From Harmothoe impar (taxonomy: Eukaryota > Annelida > Polychaeta > Phyllodocida > Polynoidae), in contig OX381707.1 of the NCBI GenBank assembly GCA_947462335.1, positions 12,983,555-13,047,554 of the forward strand: a DNA stretch of 64,000 nt, written 5' to 3'. How positions within the stretch are numbered: the stretch's first letter is position 1; each line of letters starts with the position of its first letter. Below, one piece after another: positions 1 to 11,300 of the stretch. A program made the position numbers and the translations under genes. Below the pieces are notes generated by a model. It did no database searches. It had not been told where the DNA came from and worked only from the letters and a program-made list of their open reading frames with translations.

Positions 1-2016
1 GTTGTTTCCTTTTATTTTGATTTTCTTGCCGTTTGATTTTGAGATGTAGGTATCAGTGCAGTCGATGGCGAAGCAGTATTTGCAGTTCAAGATGTCGCAT
101 CTCGAGCTCCTGTTGGTGCTTTTCACATGCGGGAAGGCAGAGTGTGACAGTAGGTCACGTAGGTTGGCAGATCGTTTGTATGCCACCACAATTTTGTTTT
201 GGTTGAATTTCAAAAGGTCGTCTATGTCTTGTAGCCATGACTTGGCAGTGTACAAGTATGAGTTTGCTCTGATGTTTGATGGGTTGAATTCTAGGACGAA
301 TGGTATGATTTTTTTGATTTTGACATTGGTTTTGTCTTTCAGGAGGATGGAGCGATCCTGTGATTTTGCCTTTTGGATGGCCAGTTTTGTCTTCTGGTGG
401 GGGTGGCCCCTGATGGTGAGCAACATGAGTAGATCTTGGCAGATCTTATCAAGGTGAGTGGATTCTGAGCATATCATGCGGTATCTGAGGGCTTGGCTGT
501 ATGCTATGGAATCTTTTTGATGGTTGGGGTGGTATGACTTGTGATGTAGGTATAGGCCTGCATCTGTTGGTTTTTTGTAGACTTTGGTATGAAGTTTACC
601 GTCCGGGTGTACATAGACTGTTGTGTCCAGGTAGTCAATTGACTTAGTGCTGTGTTCGTATGTGAACTTGATTGATGGGTGGAAGCTGTTGAATCTTTTC
701 ATTTCTTCCTGGAGTTCCTCTTCAGTGCAATGATAAATTGCAAATACATCGTCTATGTAGCGTTTCCAGATACGAGGTTTGAGTGGGCTTGATTCAATCA
801 TTTTGGTTTCTAGGATGTGCATAAAGATGTTGGCATATGCTGGTGCTACTTTGGTTCCCATGGCTGTCCCATTGATTTGGTGGTAATGCTTGTTGTTGAA
901 GGTGAAGATGTTGTTTTTTAGGACTAGGTTGAGTAGGAGTCCTGCAGTGTAGGCATCCATTTGTGGGTGGGGGTAGAGTTCGAGGGCAGTTTTAACTGCT
1001 TCAACTCCTTCCCAATGTGGGATTGATGTGTACAGTGCGGAGACGTCAATTGTGACGAGTCTTTCACCATCCTGTAGGTAGTCTATCTCATTGACTATGT
1101 TGAGAAAATTCTTGGTGTCTTTCACCAGGGTTGGGATCTTTGGTAGGACAGGTTGTAGGATTTTGTCCAGTATTGCTGAGATTCTGTCAGTTGGGGAATC
1201 AATTCCAGAAACGATTGGTCTGCCTGGGTTGCCTTCTTTATGTATCTTTGGTAGGGTGTAGAAGACTGGGTATCTCATGTTGTTGGGTAGGAGGATCTTG
1301 GCTGAGTCTTTTTCAAGTCTTCCTTCACTTTCAAGTTTTTTTATGTCTTTTTTCAGTTTGTTTGAAACTGGAGTCATTCTGCTGTTTGGTGTTTCCCGGT
1401 AGAACTGTGTGTCAGATAGTTGTCTGTTGCATTCCTTGATGTAGTCTGAGGTGTTTTGGATGACGATAGCACCCCCTTTGTCTGCTGATTTTATGATGAT
1501 TGATTTATCCTCTGTTAGATCTTTGAGGGCTAGTAGTTCGTTGTCACTGAGGTTGTTTGATTTGTTGATTTTAGTTGGTTCTTTCATCATGTTTTGAAGA
1601 ATGTGGCTATTGAAAGATTGGATTTCTTTGCTGTTGTGTGCTGGGTTCCAACCTTTGGATTCTTTTTTCCAAATGTCATCTGGTGGGTTGTATGGTGGGG
1701 CGTCCTTGAATTGGTATGCTAGGTTGATTCTTCTATTGAATAGAAGTGAGTCTCTTACTGTGTAGATATGTACTGGTTTGCCTGGGGTTGGAACAAAGGA
1801 CAAGCCTTTGGACAGTAGAGATCTGTGGTCTTTGTTTAGGACTTTTGTGCTGAGGTTGCAGATGTAGCGTTCTGCTGCCTTCTCCGCGTATTTTTTGAGT
1901 CTTCGATTTTGCGGGTTCTTCTCTGTTGTAGATTCTGTTTGACTTCCTCCTCTATGTTGCTTATGAGGCGGAGCATTTCTGTGTAGATTGTTTCGTCGCA
2001 TTGTTGTCGTATTAGT
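1..2016 (-). CDS. Penelope-like reverse transcriptase, partial (C-terminus off window)
   Basis: This frame has no stop from 2016 down to base 1 (672 codons); sequence resembling RT-element protein starts near 1918. In order on the minus strand it reads KGLSFVPTP (about 1784-1811), an ADKGGAIVI block (about 1465-1500), FYTLPKIHKEG (about 1230-1262), RT motif A with catalytic Asp (codon 1045-1047, context TIDVSALYTSIPHWEG), motif B (NGTAMGTKVAPAYANIFM, about 820-875) and motif C YIDD (748-759). A Cys cluster follows (codons at 97-99, 82-84, 73-75, 58-60), the usual linker to the GIY-YIG nuclease. Known role of the family: target-primed reverse transcription of the element RNA. No disabling mutation is seen in the RT frame. 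It is offset from the upstream ORF (1836-2387) by a -1 shift, so translation needs frameshifting, re-initiation, or the copy is broken there. Confidence 0.85.
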
Positions 2017-2387
2017 TCAAGAGTAGTGTTGTACCTCTGTTTGAGGTCAGTTACTCTGTTGGTGTAGTAACCTCCGAGGAGATCTCTGAGTGTTTTGCTA
2101 CAAGCTAGTTGTGCTTGTTCCCACTTTAGTTGGAAGTTCCAGTCTGTCTCTGGAGTTTGAGCAGTGATATTGCACTGTAGGCCTTTTGGAATGATATTTC
2201 TGGTTATGCACTCCTTGAGGTAGTTTTCGTGGTGTTCTGCCCTTTTTATGTTGAGGGCAAGTTTGCGTGCTAGTTTGTAATGAGGTAATATATCAGCAGG
2301 TATTCTGATGCTTATTGGGTTCTCATTTGCAGTTTGGTTGTCGCTGTTGGTTGTGTTAGTGATCATTGGGGTATTCTCATCAGTCAT
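1836..2387 (-). CDS. N-terminal ORF of the Penelope-like element
   Basis: 183 residues. It starts with a Thr/Asn-rich segment, followed by an alpha-helical, charged region (residues about 30-165) with coiled-coil character such as the IEEEVKQNLQQR stretch. It has no catalytic motif I recognise. It overlaps the RT frame, which is open up to 2016. The change from plausible protein in this frame to plausible protein in the RT frame lies near 1905-1930, and the tail after that (Arg/Thr/Ser-rich, ending at TAA 1836-1838) looks like out-of-frame reading. It is most simply the N-terminal part of one RT polyprotein split by a 1-nt frameshift, or a separate overlapping ORF. The ATG at 2385-2387 is the first in this frame. 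Confidence 0.6.
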   Translation of the reverse strand: MTDENTPMITNTTNSDNQTANENPISIRIPADILPHYKLARKLALNIKRAEHHENYLKECITRNIIPKGLQCNITAQTPETDWNFQLKWEQAQLACSKTLRDLLGGYYTNRVTDLKQRYNTTLELIRQQCDETIYTEMLRLISNIEEEVKQNLQQRRTRKIEDSKNTRRRQQNATSATSAQKS

Positions 2388-3032
2388 TGTTGTACTTGGT
2401 TGGAGTTCTACAGGGTGTTCTGTTGAAGAACTTTTTCTCTAGGATCCCATGGAAGGATACTGATGGGTAGAGTCTGGTTGGACTGAAGGTATGGGTTTGG
2501 GCCCAAGAACTAGAGAGTGTAGAGATTGTGGTTGGTGATCCCAGGTAGGATGCTAGTGTGTAGGAGTAGACATTACTAAGGTTGGGATGTCACACAAAAC
2601 CAAAACACAATCGTATAAAGTATAGTTGACTTTTTATTAGTTGAGAAATACAAGGTGTTGGAAAGTTGCTTAGTAAGCATGTAGGATGAATCAACGTTTC
2701 AACCAAATTAATTGGTCTTCTTCAGGATGTATTGGTTGCTATTTCGATTTAGCTTAAGTACCTTTAGGGATCATACTTTTACATGTGGTTTCCTGTTGGT
2801 TGCTAAGTAACATTTAGGACAGTGCATTATGGGATGTCCATTGTTTATCACCTGGTGGCCAGTGGGAGAACTATTCTTACATTTTTCAAAATTTGGTATG
2901 GATTGTTTATACACTAGATAGGGCTATATGTTTTACTTAAATTCTTTTGATAGATTACATTGAACATGTTAGTACCGGTAAGTATACACAAAGTGATAAT
3001 TAGATGTAGGATAATGTCATTTGATGATCATT
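2388..3032. other. Penelope leader plus unassigned spacer before the satellite
   Basis: No gene seen. Bases 2388 to about 2730 are upstream of the element's first ORF on the minus strand and are probably its 5' leader or terminal-repeat region. Bases about 2730-3032 are AT-rich, non-repetitive within the window and have no recognisable feature. The satellite begins abruptly at about 3033, where the spacer shares a few bases (TTTACTTC) with the monomer. Confidence 0.5.
2695..2725 (-). ncRNA. hammerhead-ribozyme-like core in the Penelope leader
   Basis: On the minus strand CTGAAGA (2719-2725) fits the hammerhead CUGANGA core. A short stem follows (GACCAA pairing with TTGGTT around an AT-rich loop), then GAAAC (2695-2700 region). 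Penelope-like elements are known to carry hammerhead motifs in their terminal repeats, and the position upstream of the ORFs fits. I cannot draw a convincing stem I or stem III, so catalytic activity is doubtful. Confidence 0.4.
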
Positions 3033-5752
3033 TTTACTTCATAGTTTGGGATATCCTCCAGGCGTGAACATGGCTCATTTCTCCTCCCTTCCGCCTGGCC
3101 CCGGACCGCGAGACACCGAAATGGCTGAAAAAGGGTCATCGCTTGGTTATTTAAGGACATCTTACTGGCACTGCCTCACTGGTAATATTTTCACCATCTC
3201 TTTATGAATGGTGTTAAACAAAAGCCTCTGGGAACCTTGTTTGATTACTGCTGTCCATGTAACTGTTTACTTCATAGTTTGGGATATCCTCTAGGCATGA
3301 ACATGGCTCGCTCTCCTCCCTTCGGCCTGGCCCCGGACCGCGAGGCACCGAAATGGCTGAAAAAGGGTCATCGCTTGGTCATTTAAGGACATCTTACTGG
3401 CACTGCCTCACTGGTAATATTTTCACCATCTGTTTGTGAATGGTGTTAAACAAAAGCCTCTGGGAACCTTGTTTGATTACTGCTGTCCATGTAACTGTTT
3501 ACTTCATAGTTTGGGATATCCTCTAGGGGTGAACATGGCTCCCTCTCCTCCCTTCGGCCTGGCCCCGGACCGCGAGACACGGAAATGGCTGAAAAAGGGT
3601 CATCGCTTGGTTATTTAAGGACATCTTACTGGTACTGCCTCACTAGTAATATTTTCACCATCTGTTTATGAATGGTGTTAAACAAAAGCCTCTGGGAACC
3701 TTGTTTGATTACTGCTGTCCATGTAACTGTTTACTTCATAGTTTGGGATATCCTCTAGGCGTGAACATGGCTCGCTCTTCCCCTTCGGCCTGGCCCCGGA
3801 CCGCGAGACACCAAAATGGCTGAAAAAGGGTCATCGCTTGGTTATTTAAGGACATCTTACTGGTACTGCCTCACTAGTAATATTTTCACCATCTGTTTAT
3901 GAATGGTGTTAAACAAAAGCCTCTGGGAACCTTGTTTGATTACTGCTGTCCATGTAACTGTTTACTTCATAGTTTGGGATATCCTCCAGGCGTGAACATG
4001 GCTCGCTCTCCTCCCTTCGGCCTGGCCCCGGACCGCGAGACACCGAAATGGCTGAAAAAGGGTCATCGCTTGGTTATTTAAGGACATCTTACTGGCACTG
4101 CCTCACTGGTAATATTTTCACCATCTCTTTATGAATGGTGTTAAACAAAAGCCTCTGGGAACCTTGTTTGATTACTGCTGTCCATGTAACTGTTTACTTC
4201 ATAGTTTGGGATATCCTCTAGGCATGAACATGGCTCGCTCTCCTCCCTTCGGCCTGGCCCCGGACCGCGAGACACCGAAATGGCTGAAAAAGGGTCATCG
4301 CTCGGTCATTTAAGGACATCTTACTGGCACTGCCTCACTGGTAATATTTTCACCATCTGTTTGTGAATGGTGTTAAACAAAAGCCTCTGGGAACCTTGTT
4401 TGATTACTGCTGTCCATGTAACTGTTTACTTCATAGTTTGGGATATCCTCTAGGGGTGAACATGGCTCCCTCTCCTCCCTTCGGCCTGGCCCCGGACCGC
4501 GAGACACGGAAATGGCTGAAAAAGGGTCATCGCTTGGTTATTTAAGGACATCTTACTGGTACTGCCTCACTAGTAATATTTTCACCATCTGTTTATGAAT
4601 GGTGTTAAACAAAAGCCTCTGGGAACCTTGTTTGATTACTGCTGTCCATGTAACTGTTTACTTCATAGTTTGGGATATCCTCTAGGCGTGAACATGGCTC
4701 GCTCTTCCCCTTCGGCCTGGCCCCGGACCGCGAGACACCAAAATGGCTGAAAAAGGGTCATCGCTTGGTTATTTAAGGACATCTTACTGGTACTGCCTCA
4801 CTAGTAATATTTTCACCATCTGTTTATGAATGGTGTTAAACAAAAGCCTCTGGGAACCTTGTTTGATTACTGCTGTCCATGTAACTGTTTACTTCATAGT
4901 TTGGGATATCCTCCAGGCGTGAACATGGCTCGCTCTCCTCCCTTCGGCCTGGCCCCGGACCGCGAGACACCGAAATGGCTGAAAAAGGGTCATCGCTTGG
5001 TTATTTAAGGACATCTTACTGGCACTGCCTCACTGGTAATATTTTCACCATCTCTTTATGAATGGTGTTAAACAAAAGCCTCTGGGAACCTTGTTTGATT
5101 ACTGCTGTCCATGTAACTGTTTACTTCATAGTTTGGGATATCCTCTAGGCATGAACATGGCTCGCTCTCCTCCCTTCGGCCTGGCCCCGGACCGCGAGAC
5201 ACCGAAATGGCTGAAAAAGGGTCATCGCTCGGTCATTTAAGGACATCTTACTGGCACTGCCTCACTGGTAATATTTTCACCATCTGTTTGTGAATGGTGT
5301 TAAACAAAAGCCTCTGGGAACCTTGTTTGATTACTGCTGTCCATGTAACTGTGTACTTCATAGTTTGGGATATCCTCTAGGGGTGAACATGGCTCCCTCT
5401 CCTCCCTTCGGCCTGGCCCCGGACCGCGAGACACCAAAATGGCTGAAAAAGGGTCATCGCTTGGTTATTTAAGGACATCTTACTGGTACTGCCTCACTAG
5501 TAATATTTTCACCATCTGTTTATGAATGGTGTTAAACAAAAGCCTCTGGGAACCTTGTTTGATTACTGCTGTCCATGTAACTGTTTACTTCATAGTTTGG
5601 GATATCCTCTAGGCGTGAATATGGCTCGCTCTTCCCCTTCGGCCTGGCCCCGGACCGCGAGACACCAAAATGGCTGAAAAAGGGTCATCTCTTGGTTATT
5701 TAAGGACATCTTACTGGCACTGCCTCACTAGTAATATTTTCACCATCTGTTT
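3033..5752 (+). repeat. 927-bp four-monomer higher-order repeat, three copies
   Basis: Copies run from about 3033 to 3898 (left end missing), 3899-4825 and 4826-5752. Each contains a monomer with CCAGGCGTGAAC, one with TAGGCATGAAC, one with GCTCCCTCTCC, and one 231-bp monomer with the 1-bp deletion CTCTTCCCCTTCGG. The lengths 232+232+232+231 explain the 927-bp period. A related block returns at 6217-7144, where the CATTTCTCC variant at 3077 is found again near 6322, 3246 bp downstream. Confidence 0.9.
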
Positions 5753-7144
5753 ATGAATGGTGTTAAACAAAAGCCTCTGGGAACCTTGTTTGATTATTGC
5801 TGTCCATGTAACTGTTTACTTCATAGTTTGGGATATCCTCTAGGCATGAACATGGCTCGCTATCCTCCCTTCGGCCTGGCCCCGGACCGCGAGACACCGA
5901 AATGGCTGAAAAAGGGTCATCGCTTGGTTATTTAAGGACATCTTACTGGCAATGCCTCACTGGTAATATTTTCACCATCTGTTTATGAATGGTGTTAAAC
6001 AAAAGCCTCTGGGAACCTTGTTTGATTACTGCTGTCCATGTAACTGTTTACTTCATAGTTTGGGATATCCTCTAGGCATGAACATGGCTCGCTCTCCTCC
6101 CTTCGGCCTTGCCCCGGACCGTGAGACACCGAAATGGCTGAAAAAGGGTCATCGCTTGGTTATTTAAGGACATCTTATTGGCACTGCCTCACTGGTAATA
6201 TTTTCACCATCTGTTTATGAATGGTGTTAAACAAAAGCCTCTGGGAACCTTGTTTGATTACTGCTGTCCATGTAACTGTTTACTTCATAGTTTGGGATAT
6301 CCTCCAGGCGTGAACATGGCTCATTTCTCCTCCCTTCCGCCTGGCCCCGGACCGCGAGACACCGAAATGGCTGAAAAAGGGTCATCGCTTGGTTATTTAA
6401 GGACATCTTACTGGCACTGCCTCACTGGTAATATTTTCACCATCTCTTTATGAATGGTGTTAAACAAAAGCCTCTGGGAACCTTGTTTGATTACTGCTGT
6501 CCATGTAACTGTTTACTTCATAGTTTGGGATATCCTCTAGGCATGAACATGGCTCGCTCTCCTCCCTTCGGCCTGGCCCCGGACCGCGAGGCACCGAAAT
6601 GGCTGAAAAAGGGTCATCGCTTGGTCATTTAAGGACATCTTACTGGCACTGCCTCACTGGTAATATTTTCACCATCTGTTTGTGAATGGTGTTAAACAAA
6701 AGCCTCTGGGAACCTTGTTTGATTACTGCTGTCCATGTAACTGTTTACTTCATAGTTTGGGATATCCTCTAGGGGTGAACATGGCTCCCTCTCCTCCCTT
6801 CGGCCTGGCCCCGGACCGCGAGACACCAAAATGGCTGAAAAAGGGTCATCGCTTGGTTATTTAAGGACATCTTACTGGTACTGCCTCACTAGTAATATTT
6901 TCACCATCTGTTTATGAATGGTGTTAAACAAAAGCCTCTGGGAACCTTGTTTGATTACTGCTGTCCATGTAACTGTTTACTTCATAGTTTGGGATATCCT
7001 CTAGGCGTGAACATGGCTCGCTCTTCCCCTTCGGCCTGGCCCCGGACCGCGAGACACCAAAATGGCTGAAAAAGGGTCATCGCTTGGTTTTTTAAGGACA
7101 TCTTACTGGCACTGCCTCACTGGTAATATTTTCACCATCTGTTT

Positions 7145-8304
7145 ATGAATGGTGTTAAACAAAAGCCTCTGGGAACCTTGTTTGATTACTGCTGTCCATG
7201 TACCTGTTTACTTCATAGTTTGGGATATCCTCTAGGCGTGAACATGGCTCGCTCTCCTCCCTTCGGCCTGGCCCCAGACTGCAGGACACCGAAAAGGCCA
7301 AAAAAGGGTCATCGCTTGGTTTTTTAAGGACATCTTACTGGCACTGCCCCTACTGGTAATATTTTCACCATCTGTTTCTGAATGGTGTTAAACAAAAGCC
7401 TCTGGGAACCTTGTTTGATTACTGCTGTCCATGTAACTGTTTACTTCATAGTTTGGGATATCCTCTAGGGGTGAACATGGCTCCCTCTCCTCCCTTCGGC
7501 CTGGCCCCGGACCGCGAGACACCAAAATGGCTGAAAAAGGGTCATCGCTTGGTTATTTAAGGACATCTTACTGGTACTGCCTCACTAGTAATATTTTCAC
7601 CATCTGTTTATGAATGGTGTTAAACAAAAGCCTCTGGGAACCTTGTTTGATTACTGCTGTCCATGTAACTGTTTACTTCATAGTTTGGGATATCCTCTAG
7701 GCGTGAACATGGCTCGCTCTTCCCCTTCGGCCTGGCCCCGGACCGCGAGACACCAAAATGGCTGAAAAAGGGTCATCGCTTGGTTTTTTAAGGACATCTT
7801 ACTGGCACTGCCTCACTGGTAATATTTTCACCATCTGTTTATGAATGGTGTTAAACAAAAGCCTCTGGGAACCTTGTTTGATTACTGCTGTCCATGTACC
7901 TGTTTACTTCATAGTTTGGGATATCCTCTAGGCGTGAACATGGCTCGCTCTCCTCCCTTCGGCCTGGCCCCAGACCGCAGGACACCGAAAAGGCCAAAAA
8001 AGGGTCATCGCTTGGTTTTTTAAGGACATCTTACTGGCACTGCCCCTACTGGTAATATTTTCACCATCTGTTTCTGAATGGTGTTAAACAAAAGCCTCTG
8101 GGAACCTTGTTTGATTACTGCTGTCCATGTAACTGTTTACTTTATAGTTTGGGATATCCTCTGGGCGTGAACATGGCTCGCACTCCTCCCTTTGGCCTGG
8201 CCCAAGACCGCAGGACACCGAAAAGGCCGAAAAAGGGTCATCGCTTGGTTATCTAAGGACATCTTACTGGCACTGCCTCACTGGTAATATTTTCACCATC
8301 TGTT
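7145..8304 (+). repeat. 696-bp three-monomer higher-order repeat with diverged monomers
   Basis: Monomers at 7145 and 7841 share CATGTACCTGTTTAC, GCAGGACACCGAAAAGGCC and GCTTGGTTTTTTAAGG. The monomers after them (7377 and 8073) share TGCCCCTACTGG and GTTTCTGAATGG. The 696-bp offset equals three monomers. The ACCTG and AAAAGG variants reappear singly near 8306, 10240, 13871, 36286 and 38606, marking an older or separate subfamily. Confidence 0.8.
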
Positions 8305-11300
8305 TATGAATGGTGTTAAACAAAAGCCTCTGGGAACCTTGTTTGATTACTGCTGTCCATGTACCTGTTTACTTCATAGTTTGGGATATCCTCTAGGCGT
8401 GAACATGGCTCGCTCTCCTCCCTTCGGCCTGGCCCCGGACCGCGAGACACCGAAATGGCTGAAAAAGGGTCATCGCTTGGTCATTTAAGGACATCTTACT
8501 GGCACTGCCTCACTGGTAATATTTTCACCATCTGTTTGTGAATGGTGTTAAACAAAAGCCTCTGGGAACCTTGTTTGATTACTGCTGTCCATGTAACTGT
8601 TTACTTCATAGTTTGGGATATCCTCTAGGGGTGAACATGGCTCCCTCTCCTCCCTTCGGCCTTGCCCCGGACCGCGAGACACCGAAATCCCTGAAAAAGG
8701 GTCATCGCTTGGTTATTTAAGGACATCTTACTGGCACTGCCTCACTGGTAATATTTTCACCATCTGTTTATGAATGGTGTTAAACAAAAGCCTCTGGGAA
8801 CCTTGTTTGATTAGTGCTGTCCATGTAACTGTTTACTTCATAGTTTGGGATATCCTCTAGGGGTGAACATGGCTCCCTCTCCTCCCTTCGGCCTGGCCCC
8901 GGACCGCGAGACACCAAAATGGCTGAAAAAGGGTCATCGCTTGGTCATTTAAGGACATCTTACTGGCACTGCCTCACTGGTAATATTTTCACCATCTGTT
9001 TGTGAATGGTGTTAAACAAAAGCCTCTGGGAACCTTGTTTGATTACTGCTGTCCATGTAACTGTTTACTTCATAGTTTGGGATATCCTCTAGGCGTGAAC
9101 ATGGCTCGCTCTCCTCCCTTCGGCCTTGCCCCGGACCGCGAGACACCGAAATCCCTGAAAAAGGGTCATCGCTTGGTTATTTAAGGACATCTTACTGGCA
9201 CTGCCTCACTGGTAATATTTTCACCATCTGTTTATGAATGGTGTTAAACAAAAGCCTCTGGGAACCTTGTTTGATTACTGCTGTCCATGTAACTGTTTAC
9301 TTCATAGTTTGGGATATCCTCTAGGGGTGAACATGGCTCCCTCTCCTCCCTTCGGCCTGGCCCCGGACCGCGAGACACCAAAATGGCTGAAAAAGGGTCA
9401 TCGCTTGGTTATTTAAGGACATCTTACTGGTACTGCCTCACTAGTAATATTTTCACCATCTGTTTATGAATGGTGTTAAACAAAAGCATCTGGGAACCTT
9501 GTTTGATTACTGCTGTCCATGTAACTGTTTACTTCATAGTTTGGGATATCCTCTAGGCGTGAACATGGCTCGGTCTTCCCCTTCGGCCTGGCCCCGGACC
9601 GCGAGACACCAAAATGGCTGAAAAAGGGTCATCTCTTGGTTATTTAAGGACATCTTACTGGCACTGCCTCACTGGTAATATTTTCACAATCTGTTTATGA
9701 ATGGTGTTAAACAAAAGCCTCTGGGAACCTTGTTTGATTATTGCTGTCCATGTAACTGTTTACTTCATAGTTTGGGATATCCTCTAGGCATGAACATGGC
9801 TCGCTATCCTCCCTTCGGCCTGGCCCCGGACCGCGAGACACCGAAATGGCTACAAAAGGGTCATCGCTTGGTTATTTAAGGACATCTTACTGGCAATGCC
9901 TCACTGGTAATAGTTTCACCATCTGTTTATGAATGGTGTTAAACAAAAGCCTCTGGGAACCTTGTTTGATTACTGCTGTCCATGTAACTGTTTACTTCAT
10001 AGTTTGGGATATCCTCTAGGCATGAACATGGCTCGCTCTCCTCCCTTCGGCCTTGCCCCGGACCGTGAGACACCGAAATGGCTGAAAAAGGGTCATCGCT
10101 TGGTTATTTAAGGACATCTTACTGGCACTGCCTCACTGGTAATATTTTCACCATCTGTTTATGAATGGTGTTAAATGAAAGCCTCTGGGATCCTTGTTTG
10201 ATTACTGCTGTCCATGTAACTGTTTACTTCATAGTTTGGGATATCCTCTAGGGGTGAACATGGCTCACTCTCCTCCCTTCGGCCTGGCCCCAGACCGCAT
10301 AACACCGAAAAGGCCGAAAAAGGGTCATCGCTTGGTTATTTAAGGACATCTAACTGGCACTGCCTCACTGGTAATATTTTCACCATCTGTTTATGAATGG
10401 TGTTAACCAAAAGCCTCTGGGAACCTTGTTTGATTACTGCTGTCCATGTACCTCTACTTCATAGTTTGGGATATCCTCTAGGCGTGAACATGGCTCGCTC
10501 TCCTCCCTTCGGCCTGGCCCCGGACCGCGAGACACTGAAATGGCTGAAAAAGGGTCATCGCTTGGTTATTTAAGGACATCTTACTGGCACTGCCTCACTG
10601 GTAATATTTTCACCATCTGTTTATGAATGGTGTTAAACAAAAGCCTCTGGGAACCTTGTTTGATTACCGCTGTCCATGTAACTGTTTACTTCATAGTTTG
10701 GGATATCCTCTAGGCGTGAACATGGCTAGCTCTCCTCCCTTCGGCCTGGCCCCGGACCGCGAGACACCGAAATGGCTGAAAAAGGGTCATCGCTTGGTTA
10801 TTTAAGGACATCTTACTGGCACTGCCTCACTGGTAATATTTTTACCATCTGTTTATGAATGGTGTTAAACAATAGCCTCTGGGAACCTTGTTTGATTACT
10901 GCTGTCCATGTAACTGTTTACTTCATAGTTTGGGATATCCTCTAGGCGTGAACATGGCTCGCTCTCCTCCCTTCGGCCTGGCCCCGGACCGCGAGACACC
11001 GAAATGGCTGAAAAAGGGTCATCGCTTGGTTATTTAAGGACATCTTACTGGCACTGCCTCACTGGTAATATTTTCACCATCTGTTTATGAATGGTGTTAA
11101 ACAAAAGCCTCTGGGAACCTTGTTTGATTACTGCTGTCCATGTAACTGTATACTTCATAGTTTGGGATATCCTTTAGGCGTGAACATGGCTCGCTCTCCT
11201 CCCTTCGGCCTGGCCCCGGACCGCGAGACACCGAAATGGCTGAAAAAGGGTCATCGCTTAATTATTTTAGGACATCTTACTGGCACTGCCTCACTGGTAA

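Larger units (their letters stand above)
1..2730 (-). mobile_element. Penelope-like retroelement, 3' part beyond left edge
   Basis: The minus strand carries a leader, an upstream ORF, and a reverse-transcriptase reading frame that stays open to base 1. The RT motifs (KGLSFVPTP, ADKGG, LPKIHK, DVSALYTSIP, YIDD) are those of Penelope-like elements rather than LTR or LINE elements. The C-terminal GIY-YIG endonuclease normally follows the Cys-rich linker seen at about 58-99, so it should lie just outside the window. The outer boundary on the right is uncertain. A hammerhead-like motif at 2695-2725 is the last element-like signal, and about 300 bp of sequence I cannot assign separates it from the satellite. 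Confidence 0.85.

Noticed and set aside
56..1439. Plus-strand ORFs at 56-457 and 1131-1439
   Set aside because: They lie opposite the Penelope reverse-transcriptase frame, which carries recognisable motifs; they are shadows.
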